The translations under genes and the position numbers were made by a program. A stretch of DNA of 64,000 bases from Pseudomonadales bacterium. Its GTDB lineage: Bacteria; Pseudomonadota; Gammaproteobacteria; Pseudomonadales; Pseudohongiellaceae. Below, piece after piece: positions 24,944 through 34,136 of this stretch. Every line of letters starts with the position of its first letter. Within the stretch, counting starts at the first letter, position 1. The stretch is from the NCBI GenBank assembly GCA_012103535.1, contig WLWQ01000002.1:744001-808000 (forward strand), given 5' to 3'. The notes under the pieces were generated by a model. The model had not been told where the DNA came from, did no database searches, and saw only the letters and a list, made by a program, of their open reading frames with translations.

Positions 24944-26206
24944 CTAAGAAAGCCCACCAAGAAATTCCAACAGTAATTGCGATGTTTCTTCAGCTTGTTC
25001 CTGCTGCACCCAATGTCCCGCACCATCGACTAAATGTACGGCCCGCATGTCAGTACAGGCAGTTCCCTGCATGCGTTCGAATGAGCCGGGATTTTGATAT
25101 GTACCCCAGTCGCTAGAACCGCTGATGAACATGGAAGGCTGGTCGATGGTCTTACCGGCATAAAGTTGCGATTCTGCATTGCCAATACCACTAGCCCCCA
25201 TGCGATAGGAATTCAAACCACCCTGAAAACCGGTGCGGCCGTACTCTTCGGTATAAACTGCGAGAGCTTTTTCGGTAAGCCAGTTATTATTTGCGACTTC
25301 CGCGCTACTAGGCATGTGCAGGTTGACGGTTTCTGCCATGCTCATATTCAAATCCATAATGTAGTAGGTGGGCATCTTTGCCCATTCTTCTGCCGTCCTT
25401 CCTGCCAGGCGAAAGGGCTGATTCTCTTTCCAGTCGGCACTCTTATGATGGTAATAGGCGCGGATGAAATTACTCAGACCCTGTTCTGCATGCCACATAT
25501 TCGGATTGGCTTCTGCAGTTTGATAGTAGCGCTGATAATGTTTGCGCGGCCGAGAAAGAGCAGCCAGATCGTCGTAGATGCTAGGGCTGGGACCGCTGTT
25601 TTGCCGAGGAGGATTGTCTACTGTGTCGAATGGAATGGAAGGCGTTCCACCAAACGGTGCGCTCATCATGGTTACCGCTCTGAAAATATCTGGACGGGTA
25701 ACTGCGCACCAGGCTGCCAGTGGTGAACCAAAATCGTGGCCAATTACGGCGGCGACAGACTCATAACCAAATGCATACACCAAACCGACACAATCGCGAA
25801 CTTTATTCAGCATACGGAACGGCGTCAGGTCGGCATCGTAATCGCTGTCAAAGCCCGTGGTACGACCGTAGCCGCGAAGATCTGGCGCAAACACGTGATA
25901 GCCAGCATCCGCCAAAGGCTGCATGACATTGCGCCAGCTATAAGCCAACTCCGGAAAACCATGCAGCAATAAAAGAGCAGGGCGATTTGGTGTTTCATAA
26001 CCTGCTTCCAGTACATGAACTCTTAAACCATTAATGTTGTCCACAAATCGAGAGCGCACTCCGTCTGGAAGCCATTCATCTGGATAGGGGTGGGCAACAC
26101 CGTTTAAGGTGAATTGATTTTGTGCCATCACTGATTTACTAACGGCGACCGTTCCTGCGGTAAGTGCAGCGGCTTTAATAAAGTTTCGTCGAGTTTGCTT
26201 TTTCAT
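24944..26206 (-). CDS. Tat-exported epoxide-hydrolase-like alpha/beta hydrolase
   Basis: The 420-residue protein carries a twin-arginine signal (TRRNFIKAA) with a cut near VMAQ. HGFP (82-85) and GHDFG with nucleophile Asp158 are the epoxide hydrolase or haloalkane dehalogenase type; RGYGRT follows strand 4, and GAGHWVQQEQ near the C-terminus supplies the histidine. An aspartate nucleophile excludes a simple esterase. Epoxide hydrolysis is the better guess. It is the last of six closely spaced minus-strand genes for exported proteins. Confidence 0.87.
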   Translation of the reverse strand: MKKQTRRNFIKAAALTAGTVAVSKSVMAQNQFTLNGVAHPYPDEWLPDGVRSRFVDNINGLRVHVLEAGYETPNRPALLLLHGFPELAYSWRNVMQPLADAGYHVFAPDLRGYGRTTGFDSDYDADLTPFRMLNKVRDCVGLVYAFGYESVAAVIGHDFGSPLAAWCAVTRPDIFRAVTMMSAPFGGTPSIPFDTVDNPPRQNSGPSPSIYDDLAALSRPRKHYQRYYQTAEANPNMWHAEQGLSNFIRAYYHHKSADWKENQPFRLAGRTAEEWAKMPTYYIMDLNMSMAETVNLHMPSSAEVANNNWLTEKALAVYTEEYGRTGFQGGLNSYRMGASGIGNAESQLYAGKTIDQPSMFISGSSDWGTYQNPGSFERMQGTACTDMRAVHLVDGAGHWVQQEQAEETSQLLLEFLGGLS

Positions 26207-26245
26207 AGTTTGATGATGATTCAGGTTTAGTGTTGGGAAAATTTT

Positions 26246-27751
26246 TTATAACCCTGCCATTTCAATCGCAAAGTTCATTACCATGCCCCCGGCACGATCA
26301 TCTCGATCGAAGATCGCCAATCTGTCGAGATAGGCATCCAGTGAGGGCATCTTACCAGTGGAAGTGCAGGCATTGATAAAAACGCCATCGAAACTGGTTC
26401 GAATCTTTACTGCGTCCCAGGCTTTGTCTAAAACCGGTCGATAAGTATCTTCCCGCAGCCAACCATTATCCAGTCCGCGTTTAATCGCGATGCCAATCAT
26501 TGCAGTGGACGTAATTTCTGCAAATGAACCGGGGTGATCTATAACTTCGTGCCACATTCCATCGGCGTCTTGATGTGGGAGCAAAGCCTCAAGATGATCG
26601 ACCAACATACCAAGTATTATGTCGCGGGCGGGATGAGTTGCTGGAAAGTCACTTAAGGTCAGAGCCAATCCCAAGGCTGGAAAACCATTGCCGCGACTCC
26701 AGGCCACATCGGCATCGGGCGAATGCCGATAAAGACGATTATCACGTAGCAGCATATTGCGCATGTAAGTCACATGGCGAATTGCCATGTCGAAATACTT
26801 TTCATCTCCCGTTAAAGCGCCAGCCTTTGCTAATAAGGGAGTGGCCATAAAGAACGAATCGCTCATTTCATAGTGCATGGGAGCGACGTCTAACGGTTCG
26901 CCGTTCGCATCAAAGGCCAGATCTGCTGCATTAAGCGTAAGTTCTAGCGAGCGCTGATTACCAGTACGTGCGGCGTGTTCCGCGAAAACCAGTCGCCCGG
27001 CCAGTGCTGAAGAGTTTGTTACTTCAATTGCTTGACCCTCGAGATAGGGCATCAGCATGGCGTTGACTTCATCCATGTAACCCAGGCGCATTCTTCCGAT
27101 AACACTCATGCCGGGCACATACACTGGAGTAGAAAAATCATAGCCATAAGAAGTAGCGAGTTGCTCCGCCAATTCTCGAGCTGTGCGTGTTGCCCTGCGG
27201 TCTAATTCAACCTTGGCTGGCGATCGGTCAAAATCTGCATTGGCTAAGAGATATTCTACCGTGCTGTTAAGAGGAGAAAGTTCATCTATTGGAATGGTTC
27301 CGAAGCCTGCAATACCTTCGTTGCTAACAGCATCGTTAAAACCAAAATAATCGCCAGCTTCGACGATGATTAAATCTGGAGCATGGCTGCCAATCCATCG
27401 CCATAATACATGTGATACAGCATTCTCCGAGTAGGCTTGTCCTGTTGGGGGAAATTGAAGTGTGTCAGCGTCGGGATTTGCAAGACCAATGATGATTAGA
27501 TTAGTGTCTTCTGGATTTGCACGCTGTGCATAGTTGCTTAGTAGTGCATTGAGGTTGGAAGTCGCGGATGAGTCACCATCAAGGCCAGCCAGATACAATA
27601 TCGTTGCGGCACTGAGGTTGTTTATCACTCCTTGTGCAGAGATCACTTCGCGATCCGCAGTTAAACCAATTTCCCAATTTACTTCTTCCGCAATAACAGA
27701 GCTAAAAATGAAGAGGCATAGACAAACACTACTGATTACTTTTTTTAACAT
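26246..27751 (-). CDS. exported GH88/GH105-like protein with an M14-like N-terminal part
   Basis: The 501-residue protein has a signal peptide cut near VIAEE. The C-terminal half (about 205-500) is an alpha/alpha barrel of the unsaturated uronyl or rhamnogalacturonyl hydrolase type, with MSDSFFMATPLLAK (296-309), AWSRGNGF (350-357) and TSTAMIGIAI. The N-terminal part (about 45-150) reads ILYLAGLDGD, IIIGLANPDAD and LWRWIGSHAPDLIIV, in an order like M14 carboxypeptidases, but the zinc-binding H-x-x-E is missing, so it looks inactive. Such a fusion is unusual; the M14 likeness is my inference. It starts 8 bases after the creatininase-like gene and suggests work on acidic polysaccharides. Confidence 0.8.
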   Translation of the reverse strand: MLKKVISSVCLCLFIFSSVIAEEVNWEIGLTADREVISAQGVINNLSAATILYLAGLDGDSSATSNLNALLSNYAQRANPEDTNLIIIGLANPDADTLQFPPTGQAYSENAVSHVLWRWIGSHAPDLIIVEAGDYFGFNDAVSNEGIAGFGTIPIDELSPLNSTVEYLLANADFDRSPAKVELDRRATRTARELAEQLATSYGYDFSTPVYVPGMSVIGRMRLGYMDEVNAMLMPYLEGQAIEVTNSSALAGRLVFAEHAARTGNQRSLELTLNAADLAFDANGEPLDVAPMHYEMSDSFFMATPLLAKAGALTGDEKYFDMAIRHVTYMRNMLLRDNRLYRHSPDADVAWSRGNGFPALGLALTLSDFPATHPARDIILGMLVDHLEALLPHQDADGMWHEVIDHPGSFAEITSTAMIGIAIKRGLDNGWLREDTYRPVLDKAWDAVKIRTSFDGVFINACTSTGKMPSLDAYLDRLAIFDRDDRAGGMVMNFAIEMAGL

Positions 27752-27759
27752 CTGATGAC

Positions 27760-28563
27760 TTAATCCAACTCCATTAGCTCGCGAATTTGATCCATCGCTG
27801 CATTAAAGATCAAGTCAAAGCCTACCTGGCCCAGTTCAGCGGTAGCGATGGTTGGATCACCAGATACACCGTCTACATCAGATCCTCTGCCGGGAGAAAT
27901 ATTATCAGTTCGAACATGTTCGGGCGCGATGGCAAGTAATAAAGCGGTGTCACGTAATCCGGCGTGGGTGCCGATTTGGTCATAGCTTGCTCCCTGGGAA
28001 AGCAGGTATTCATCGAAGACTCCCACTTTGTACCAGCTCCCAATATGAAAGACGCTAATCCCATCATCAATCCATTCACTTGAAAGTAGTTGTGCCACTT
28101 CTTCTTGAGGACGTTGGTTCGGCCCACTGTCTCCAATAAACAAGATATCAGTAAACCCATGCTGCTTAAGACTGCGTGCAGTGTGTTCCAGAACGGAAGA
28201 AAATACTTCTGTCGGAATAGATATCGTTCCGGCGTAACGCATATGCCCTGATGGTGGATCTATGCCGCCTTCCGGCACATAAGTCATTGCGGGAGCGACC
28301 AGCGTGTTGCCCAAAGCTCGCGCGATTCTTTCTGCGCCAGCATTGATTCGATACTTATGTTTGCCCAAGACCATGTGAGGACCATTCTGTTCGGTACCAG
28401 CGGTAGGCACGATAACGGTTGTTGTACCGTTATCAATCGCTGCACGGACTTCGGTCCAGGTAAGCTCTTCTAAAAAAACAGTATCAGGTGTTTGGGCAAA
28501 CAGAGGAGTGAAAATAGTCGCAGAGACGACAAAGACGAAGCATAGTTTTTTAAACATGCTCAC
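27760..28563 (-). CDS. exported creatininase-family protein
   Basis: The 267-residue protein has a signal peptide (cut near LFAQT) and the creatininase fold (PF02633): TAGTEQNGPHMVLGKH near 56-71 and GTHAGLRDTALLL near 198-210. In active creatininases the first motif is E-x-H-G-P-H with a later T-D; here the His is Asn and the Asp position is His, so two usual metal ligands differ. I recall a secreted subfamily with the same substitution. The substrate is unknown. It lies between the ankyrin and GH88/105-like genes. Confidence 0.82.
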   Translation of the reverse strand: MSMFKKLCFVFVVSATIFTPLFAQTPDTVFLEELTWTEVRAAIDNGTTTVIVPTAGTEQNGPHMVLGKHKYRINAGAERIARALGNTLVAPAMTYVPEGGIDPPSGHMRYAGTISIPTEVFSSVLEHTARSLKQHGFTDILFIGDSGPNQRPQEEVAQLLSSEWIDDGISVFHIGSWYKVGVFDEYLLSQGASYDQIGTHAGLRDTALLLAIAPEHVRTDNISPGRGSDVDGVSGDPTIATAELGQVGFDLIFNAAMDQIRELMELD

Positions 28564-28583
28564 TACCTTTTCAGTGTTATTGA

Positions 28584-28611
28584 GAAAAAAGATTCCTTAA
28601 GGGAATTCTTC
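28584..28611 (-). terminator. possible intra-operon terminator or attenuator
   Basis: On the minus strand AGAATTCC and GGAATCT form an imperfect stem followed by TTTTTT. It lies between the ankyrin and creatininase-like genes and could lower expression of the last three genes of the group. Confidence 0.4.
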
Positions 28612-28624
28612 TAAATTGGCCGTT

Positions 28625-30010
28625 TTATTCTGTTGCGCCTGCAGCTTCTAATACATTCACTACTGAGTTGTAGCGACGTTGTTTGGCAAAAGCCAGGGCA
28701 GTTTGACCCTCGGCATCTTCACCATTGACTTCCGCGCCGGCGGCGAGAGCGACTAAGACAGAATCGAGGACTAGCGCTTCTCTATCCTGCAACTGGCCAG
28801 ACCTGCGTTCAGGAGTGCCCCAACTAACTCGCAAGCGCCAATGACCCATGCCTGCAGCAGCCATAAGTAAATTTATTTCGCCTTCGTCGCGAATAAAGTG
28901 TTCACCCAGGCGCTGCGCCGGGTAGTTCATGTGATTAATCGTCTCAGGATCTGCGCCGGCCTCCAGCAAAGCTTCCATTATTTTTGGTTCTGAGAATCTT
29001 GCTGCTAGCCAGAGTGGAGTGCCGCCTAACAATGCATCATGGAAATTGTAATCGGTTGATTGTCTTCTGACCGGCGTTGGCTTTTCCAGAATCGCTTCGA
29101 GATCTGCGCCATGTCTGATTAGTACATTAACCGCTGCAAGATTGCCCCGTTGCACCGCCGCGAGAAGCGCAGTATGGCCGCTCTCATTGGATTCGATGTT
29201 GGCACCGCCTTCGATGAGATATTCCAGAGCCTCGGCATTGCCCCCATGAACCGCCATGATCATCGGGCTGGTGCCAAAGCCTGATACCTGATTTACATCC
29301 GTGCCTGCATCCACCAGTAATTGCACCGAGCGTAAGTCACCGGAACGAGCAGCGAACATTAACGCCGTATTACCACCGAGGTCGGTCCACCATTTGTAAT
29401 CAGGGTGGCTGTCCTGTTCTTTTTCTGATTTTACATAGTGTTCTTTGATTTCAGAGCGAAAATTCAGATCGGCGCCATGATCAATCAATGCGGCAACCAC
29501 ATCGGCATGTCCGCGGCTTGCTGCCCACATTAATGCAGTTTGGTCTCGTGTTACTGCAACATTGGGATCGCCGCCAGCTTCCAGCAGCGCTCGAACTACT
29601 GCGCCATTGCCAGCTTGTGCTGCCGTCATAATCGATGTTTCGCCTGAAAGTAGTTGAATGTTCGGATCGGCTCCAGCGGTTAGCAAGGCTTCTGCCATTT
29701 CAAAACTGCCATTTTCCGCCGCTAGCCAGAGAGGGGTAACACCAAGATCGGTAGTCGCGTTTATGTCTGCACCGGAATCCAAAAGACTAACTGCAGCCGC
29801 TGCACTGTCGTGATAACTGGCCCAATGTAGCGCCGTTGTACCGTCGCCGTAAATGGCATTCGGATTAAGGCCGTCCTCTAATAAAGAAGCGAGTTCATCC
29901 CACTTCTGTTCTTTCGCGAGGCTTACTACAACAGGAAGATTTTGCGCAGCAACCTGACTCGCGAAAAAGAGCAGAACGATTAATAATATTTTTCGCGAAG
30001 TTGCCAACAT
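28625..30010 (-). CDS. exported ankyrin-repeat protein
   Basis: The 461-residue protein has a signal peptide (cut near VAAQN) and about nine to ten ankyrin repeats of 33 residues, such as DGTTALHWASYHDSAAAAVS and LGVTPLWLAAENGSFEMAEA, ending with GQTALAFAKQRRYNS. Two repeats carry insertions (near 195-220 and 310-330). Ankyrin stacks bind proteins. Gene order DUF1592, DUF1552, ankyrin is one I recall from related marine bacteria, so it probably works with those two proteins in the periplasm. Confidence 0.92.
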   Translation of the reverse strand: MLATSRKILLIVLLFFASQVAAQNLPVVVSLAKEQKWDELASLLEDGLNPNAIYGDGTTALHWASYHDSAAAAVSLLDSGADINATTDLGVTPLWLAAENGSFEMAEALLTAGADPNIQLLSGETSIMTAAQAGNGAVVRALLEAGGDPNVAVTRDQTALMWAASRGHADVVAALIDHGADLNFRSEIKEHYVKSEKEQDSHPDYKWWTDLGGNTALMFAARSGDLRSVQLLVDAGTDVNQVSGFGTSPMIMAVHGGNAEALEYLIEGGANIESNESGHTALLAAVQRGNLAAVNVLIRHGADLEAILEKPTPVRRQSTDYNFHDALLGGTPLWLAARFSEPKIMEALLEAGADPETINHMNYPAQRLGEHFIRDEGEINLLMAAAGMGHWRLRVSWGTPERRSGQLQDREALVLDSVLVALAAGAEVNGEDAEGQTALAFAKQRRYNSVVNVLEAAGATE

Positions 30011-30024
30011 TGAAAATTTAATAG

Positions 30025-31368
30025 TTAGAGAGTTATCGGGCCGGTACTTCCGCCCAACTGGTCAACGGAAAGACCAAATTTCTGCATCAGGCTTAAGTGT
30101 AGGTCCGCCATTGTCGGTTCATTGTCGTAATAGACATAGTCGCCACCCTGCAACCAACCAGCGCCACCGCCAACGAGAATAAGCGGAAGATTATTGCCAG
30201 CGTGAACTGTGCTATTCGACAAACCACCACCGTAAAGTATGGTCATGTTGTCCAGTAGAGTGCCGTCGCCATCTGGAATCGCCGCAAGCTTATCCAGGTA
30301 ATTGGCAAACATCGAAACATGGTAAGTATTGATCTTCGACATGCGCTCAACCAATACCGGATTATTGTTGTGGTGAGAAAGTGGATGGTGAGCGTCCGGA
30401 ACCCCGATCTGCGGATAAGGTCGAGGGCTCTGTTCCTTGCTCATCATAAAGGTAATAACACGGGTTAAATCTGTTTGTAATGCTAAAACCTGTAGGTCTT
30501 GCATTATTTCCATGTGATCTTCGAATACCGGTGGAACGCCAGCAGGTTGTTCCAGTTCAGGAAGATCCATATCGATTTGTTCTTCGGCTTTCTGAATACG
30601 ACGTTCGATGTTGCGTACTGATTCGGTATAGCTGTTAACCAGGTGGCGATCTTCGTAGCCCAGTTGCTGTTCCAAACTTGAAAGCTTTTCCGTTACTGCA
30701 TCGAGAATACTGGATTGCTGCCGCAGGCGTAATTCCCGCGCTTCTTTGGCAGTGGTACCGCTATCGCCAAACAATCGTTCAAACAATGAGCGCGGGTTGT
30801 GTTCTGTTGGTAAAGGTTCAGTCTTGCCGCGCCAGGAAAGCGTATGTGTGTAGACACAGCTCAGGTTTACCGTGCAGGCTCCCGCAAGAGCAGGCGCATC
30901 CATGGATAACTCCAGAGATGAGAGCTGAGTTTCTTTGCCTAATTCATTAGCGAGAAGTTGGTCGACAGAGACATCGGCAAGAATATCGACTTCTGTTCTG
31001 CCGCCGCGTGTGATTCCCGTAAGGAAAGACCCGCCAGCACCAGCATGAGCTATGTTCCAGTTCGCCTTTAAGCCACCCAGCAGGCGCATCTTTTCTTTAT
31101 AATTCGCAAGTGGCTGCAACACGGGCGTAAGTTCGTAGTTACGACCAGTGGTTGTTGGGGTCCAGTAGTCCATGGCCATGCCGTTGGGAATGTACACAGT
31201 CTGGAACCGGTGGATCGGAGCAGGAGAATTGGCAAAGGCTGGCGTCATGGCATCCAGCATTGGCAAGGCGAGAGCAGCACCGGCGCCTTGGAGCAGGGCG
31301 CGGCGGGATATCGCTTTCCCGGTATGAATATTTACCGCTTTAGCAATCTTGTTCTGTTTCACCTTCAT
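30025..31368 (-). CDS. DUF1552 exported protein
   Basis: I use the ATG at 31368, which has GAGGT 8 bases before it; a further ATG 39 bases earlier is less likely. The 447-residue product has a twin-arginine signal (ISRRALLQGAGAALALPML) and matches DUF1552 (PF07586): YIPNGMAMDYWTP, AHAGAGGSFLTG, PDAHHPLSHH and NMTILYGGGLSNS. The aspartate and histidine-rich part resembles alkaline-phosphatase or sulfatase-like hydrolases, which such proteins are thought to be related to. It sits 30 bases after the DUF1592 gene, the normal pairing. The activity is unknown. Confidence 0.9.
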   Translation of the reverse strand: MKVKQNKIAKAVNIHTGKAISRRALLQGAGAALALPMLDAMTPAFANSPAPIHRFQTVYIPNGMAMDYWTPTTTGRNYELTPVLQPLANYKEKMRLLGGLKANWNIAHAGAGGSFLTGITRGGRTEVDILADVSVDQLLANELGKETQLSSLELSMDAPALAGACTVNLSCVYTHTLSWRGKTEPLPTEHNPRSLFERLFGDSGTTAKEARELRLRQQSSILDAVTEKLSSLEQQLGYEDRHLVNSYTESVRNIERRIQKAEEQIDMDLPELEQPAGVPPVFEDHMEIMQDLQVLALQTDLTRVITFMMSKEQSPRPYPQIGVPDAHHPLSHHNNNPVLVERMSKINTYHVSMFANYLDKLAAIPDGDGTLLDNMTILYGGGLSNSTVHAGNNLPLILVGGGAGWLQGGDYVYYDNEPTMADLHLSLMQKFGLSVDQLGGSTGPITL

Positions 31369-31437
31369 TCGCGCTACCTCTTGGGAATAGCTGTTTAAAT
31401 GGTACACGGGAACTGACTTAAAATCAGGGTTTTAGCA

Positions 31438-33975
31438 CTAATTTCCCGTATTTGCTCTGGCTAAAATTTCTGCATCTTCGTCGTTGCGAGCGGCTAGCTG
31501 CACTGGTGTCATGCTGCTCTTGAAAGCCGGGCTGTTAACGATGCCAAGCACGATTGCGGACCAACTGTATTCTTCTTCCGCGGCGTCGCGCACGATTTGT
31601 CGGACTATGGGTTGATCGTAGTATTCCACTCTTCTGCCTAAAGCATAGGTCATCAACTTCTCAGTCAGGGTATGGGCAAACCTATCGGGTCTATCCATCA
31701 TCCAGTCGCGCAAATCTGCAAAGCCGGCAAATTCAACGCCACCGGGGTAATTACCATTCGGGTCTACCGGGTTTCCTGCTTCATCGAATTCTCTCCAGGC
31801 GCCGATCACATCGAAGTTTTCCAGCGCAAATCCAAGCGGATCGATGACCACGTGACAGGAAGCACACACCGGACCTTCCCGATGTTGTGCCAGGCGCTCA
31901 CGAATAGAAGCTGGAATTTCTCCGGCTTCTGCTTCTGGAAGAATGGGCACATTAGGTGGTGGCGGTGGAGGCGGCGTTCCTAATAAGTTATCTAGCAACC
32001 ATTTACCCCTTAACACCGGTGAGGTTCTGCCCGGGTAAGAAGTCACTGTTAGCAATGCACCGTGAGCAAGCAGTCCGCCACGCTGAGCAGTATTTGGAAG
32101 TGCTGCTTTGCGAAAGCGGCTGCCGTTTACATCTTCCACGCCATAATGTTGAGCCAATCTTTCGTTTACGAAGGTGTAGTCGGCATTAAGTAATTCTGTC
32201 ACCGCGGCATCAGTCTTAATGGTTTCGCCAACAAACATTTCAGTTTCGGTTTCAAATGCTTCGATCAGACTGACGTCATATTGCGGGAACAATACCGTAT
32301 TAATATTTACTTCTTCGAGTCGGCGCAGGTTTAACCATTGAGAAGCAAAATCTTCCACCAGCGTATTTACGCCGCGTTCATCCTTTAGCATTCGCCGTAC
32401 TTGTTGTTCGTAAACCTGTGGATCAGAAAGTCTTCCTGCCTCCGCTATTTGCAGGAGCTCTTCATCTGGAGCGCTACTCCACAAAAAGAAGGAAAGTCGG
32501 GAAGCTAATTCCGCATCGCTTAATTCAAAGATTTCTCCGGCGGCTAGACTGGAAGGTGCTTGATAAGAGCGAATCAGGAAGTCTGGATCGCTAAGAATAA
32601 ATTCCAGTGCGAACTGAATGCCGGCATCGAAATTACCGCCTTGCTCGCGACCACGATTAAAAAATTCAAGCAGCAGATTGGTGTCGTTGTTAGTAATTGT
32701 TCTTCGATAAGCCCGCCTTGCCATGCTGGATAGAATTTCTTCAGCGCATGCCGCTTCTTCTGAAAGTTGTTCCGGATAGCAAGAGAAAATGAGTTGGCGG
32801 CTTGGTGATTCGCCAAAATTTGCAGCATTGGTAAAAGGCCCGCCGATCTCGATAGCATGAACTTTCTGATAGGCAAGATAGGCTTCAGAGTTGGCCGGAA
32901 GTCGACCGCCCTGTCGTGGTTGGGGAATTTCTTCTTCTTCCCATTGCTGGCGAACATAGGAAGCGGTTACAGAATGCGGGCCAGCGGAAACCGGGACAGT
33001 AACTTCTATGCCCTCGGTTTCCTGGTACAACATATACTGTTCCCAATCGATGCTGCCCGGTTCACCGGTGCCACTAAAACTCAATGGCGTGGGTGTGCCA
33101 GGTGCATCGCCACCGATGGTAAATCTTTCTATTAGCCGACCATCTAATCGCAGGTCGAGAATCTGCGCCCAGCCAAGGCCTTTTACATAATCCTGATAGT
33201 TGGTTTCAAGATTGATCTTGAAGGTGTATTCCCCTTCCACTGGAAAATGGTGAGTAACAGAAATTCCGCCGCGAGAACCGAAAGGCATGTCTTCGGTCTG
33301 ACGCCAGTCCTGACTCATATACAGTGGAATTTCGTAGGTGGAAACGCTGGGATTAAGTGGCGGTAAGCCGGTGGCAAGCCGTGTGACTTGTCGGGCTACC
33401 GTCATGTAACGTTCCATATGTGCAGTAGTAAATGGCAGGGACGCTGCAATATTGTCGAAGCTGCCATCGGCCGTTGGGTCGCCTGGCAACAAATCCATGA
33501 TATCGACATCGAGTCCTAACAATTCATTGATGGAGTTGTTGTACTCGTATCTGTTCATTCGGTGCAGAGGAGTGACGCGCCCGGGATTTGGATTTGCTGC
33601 CCAGGAATCATCCAATTCCGCTTCCAGCCAATCAGCGATTACGTCATAGCTTTCGAATGAGGGTCTTGGCATGCCGGCCGGCGGCATCATATGCGCCCGT
33701 AACTTCTTGACGACTTTTTCCAGGGTCTCGGCATGGGTAGCGATATCGGTGAAACTTACATTTTGCAGTGATAGGCCCGAAGTTGCTAATGCGTCGTTAT
33801 GACAAGCGAGGCAATACTGATTGACTACCTGCTGCATATCATCGGCCCCAAAGGGCTCCTGAGCAGAGGCTTGCTGACTAATTAACTGGCTGGAGTTGCT
33901 GAGCCCAATCACGCCGACAACCAGCGCTGAAATCGTCAGGCCGGTTCCGATCCAATTCTTCCTGATTGGTTGCAT
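31438..33975 (-). CDS. DUF1592-type cytochrome-like exported protein
   Basis: The 845-residue protein begins with a signal segment (about 10-35) and a haem site CLACH near residues 55-59. It then shows the planctomycete-type set DUF1587 (RMNRYEYNNSINELLGLD), DUF1595, DUF1592 (LSFFLWSSAPDEELL), DUF1588 with a second CASCH (GPVCASCHVVIDPLGFALE) and DUF1585 at the end (LMTYALGRRVEYYD). A proline run PPPPPPP is near 685. It is a large periplasmic redox or structural protein. It heads the six-gene minus-strand set and is paired with DUF1552. Confidence 0.92.
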   Translation of the reverse strand: MQPIRKNWIGTGLTISALVVGVIGLSNSSQLISQQASAQEPFGADDMQQVVNQYCLACHNDALATSGLSLQNVSFTDIATHAETLEKVVKKLRAHMMPPAGMPRPSFESYDVIADWLEAELDDSWAANPNPGRVTPLHRMNRYEYNNSINELLGLDVDIMDLLPGDPTADGSFDNIAASLPFTTAHMERYMTVARQVTRLATGLPPLNPSVSTYEIPLYMSQDWRQTEDMPFGSRGGISVTHHFPVEGEYTFKINLETNYQDYVKGLGWAQILDLRLDGRLIERFTIGGDAPGTPTPLSFSGTGEPGSIDWEQYMLYQETEGIEVTVPVSAGPHSVTASYVRQQWEEEEIPQPRQGGRLPANSEAYLAYQKVHAIEIGGPFTNAANFGESPSRQLIFSCYPEQLSEEAACAEEILSSMARRAYRRTITNNDTNLLLEFFNRGREQGGNFDAGIQFALEFILSDPDFLIRSYQAPSSLAAGEIFELSDAELASRLSFFLWSSAPDEELLQIAEAGRLSDPQVYEQQVRRMLKDERGVNTLVEDFASQWLNLRRLEEVNINTVLFPQYDVSLIEAFETETEMFVGETIKTDAAVTELLNADYTFVNERLAQHYGVEDVNGSRFRKAALPNTAQRGGLLAHGALLTVTSYPGRTSPVLRGKWLLDNLLGTPPPPPPPNVPILPEAEAGEIPASIRERLAQHREGPVCASCHVVIDPLGFALENFDVIGAWREFDEAGNPVDPNGNYPGGVEFAGFADLRDWMMDRPDRFAHTLTEKLMTYALGRRVEYYDQPIVRQIVRDAAEEEYSWSAIVLGIVNSPAFKSSMTPVQLAARNDEDAEILARANTGN

Positions 33976-34136
33976 AAGGGCTCCGCTAATCGGGGCTCAA
34001 AATGTTTAGCTTTTCAATAACTTATGTATCGGCGGAAAGCGTACATTTTGTGCATATTTAACCGAAAAACAGTACCTTAGGCGTGGCTATACTGCAATAA
34101 ATAAAAAGAAACAAAGCGTAACGGGTAAATGCCAGT

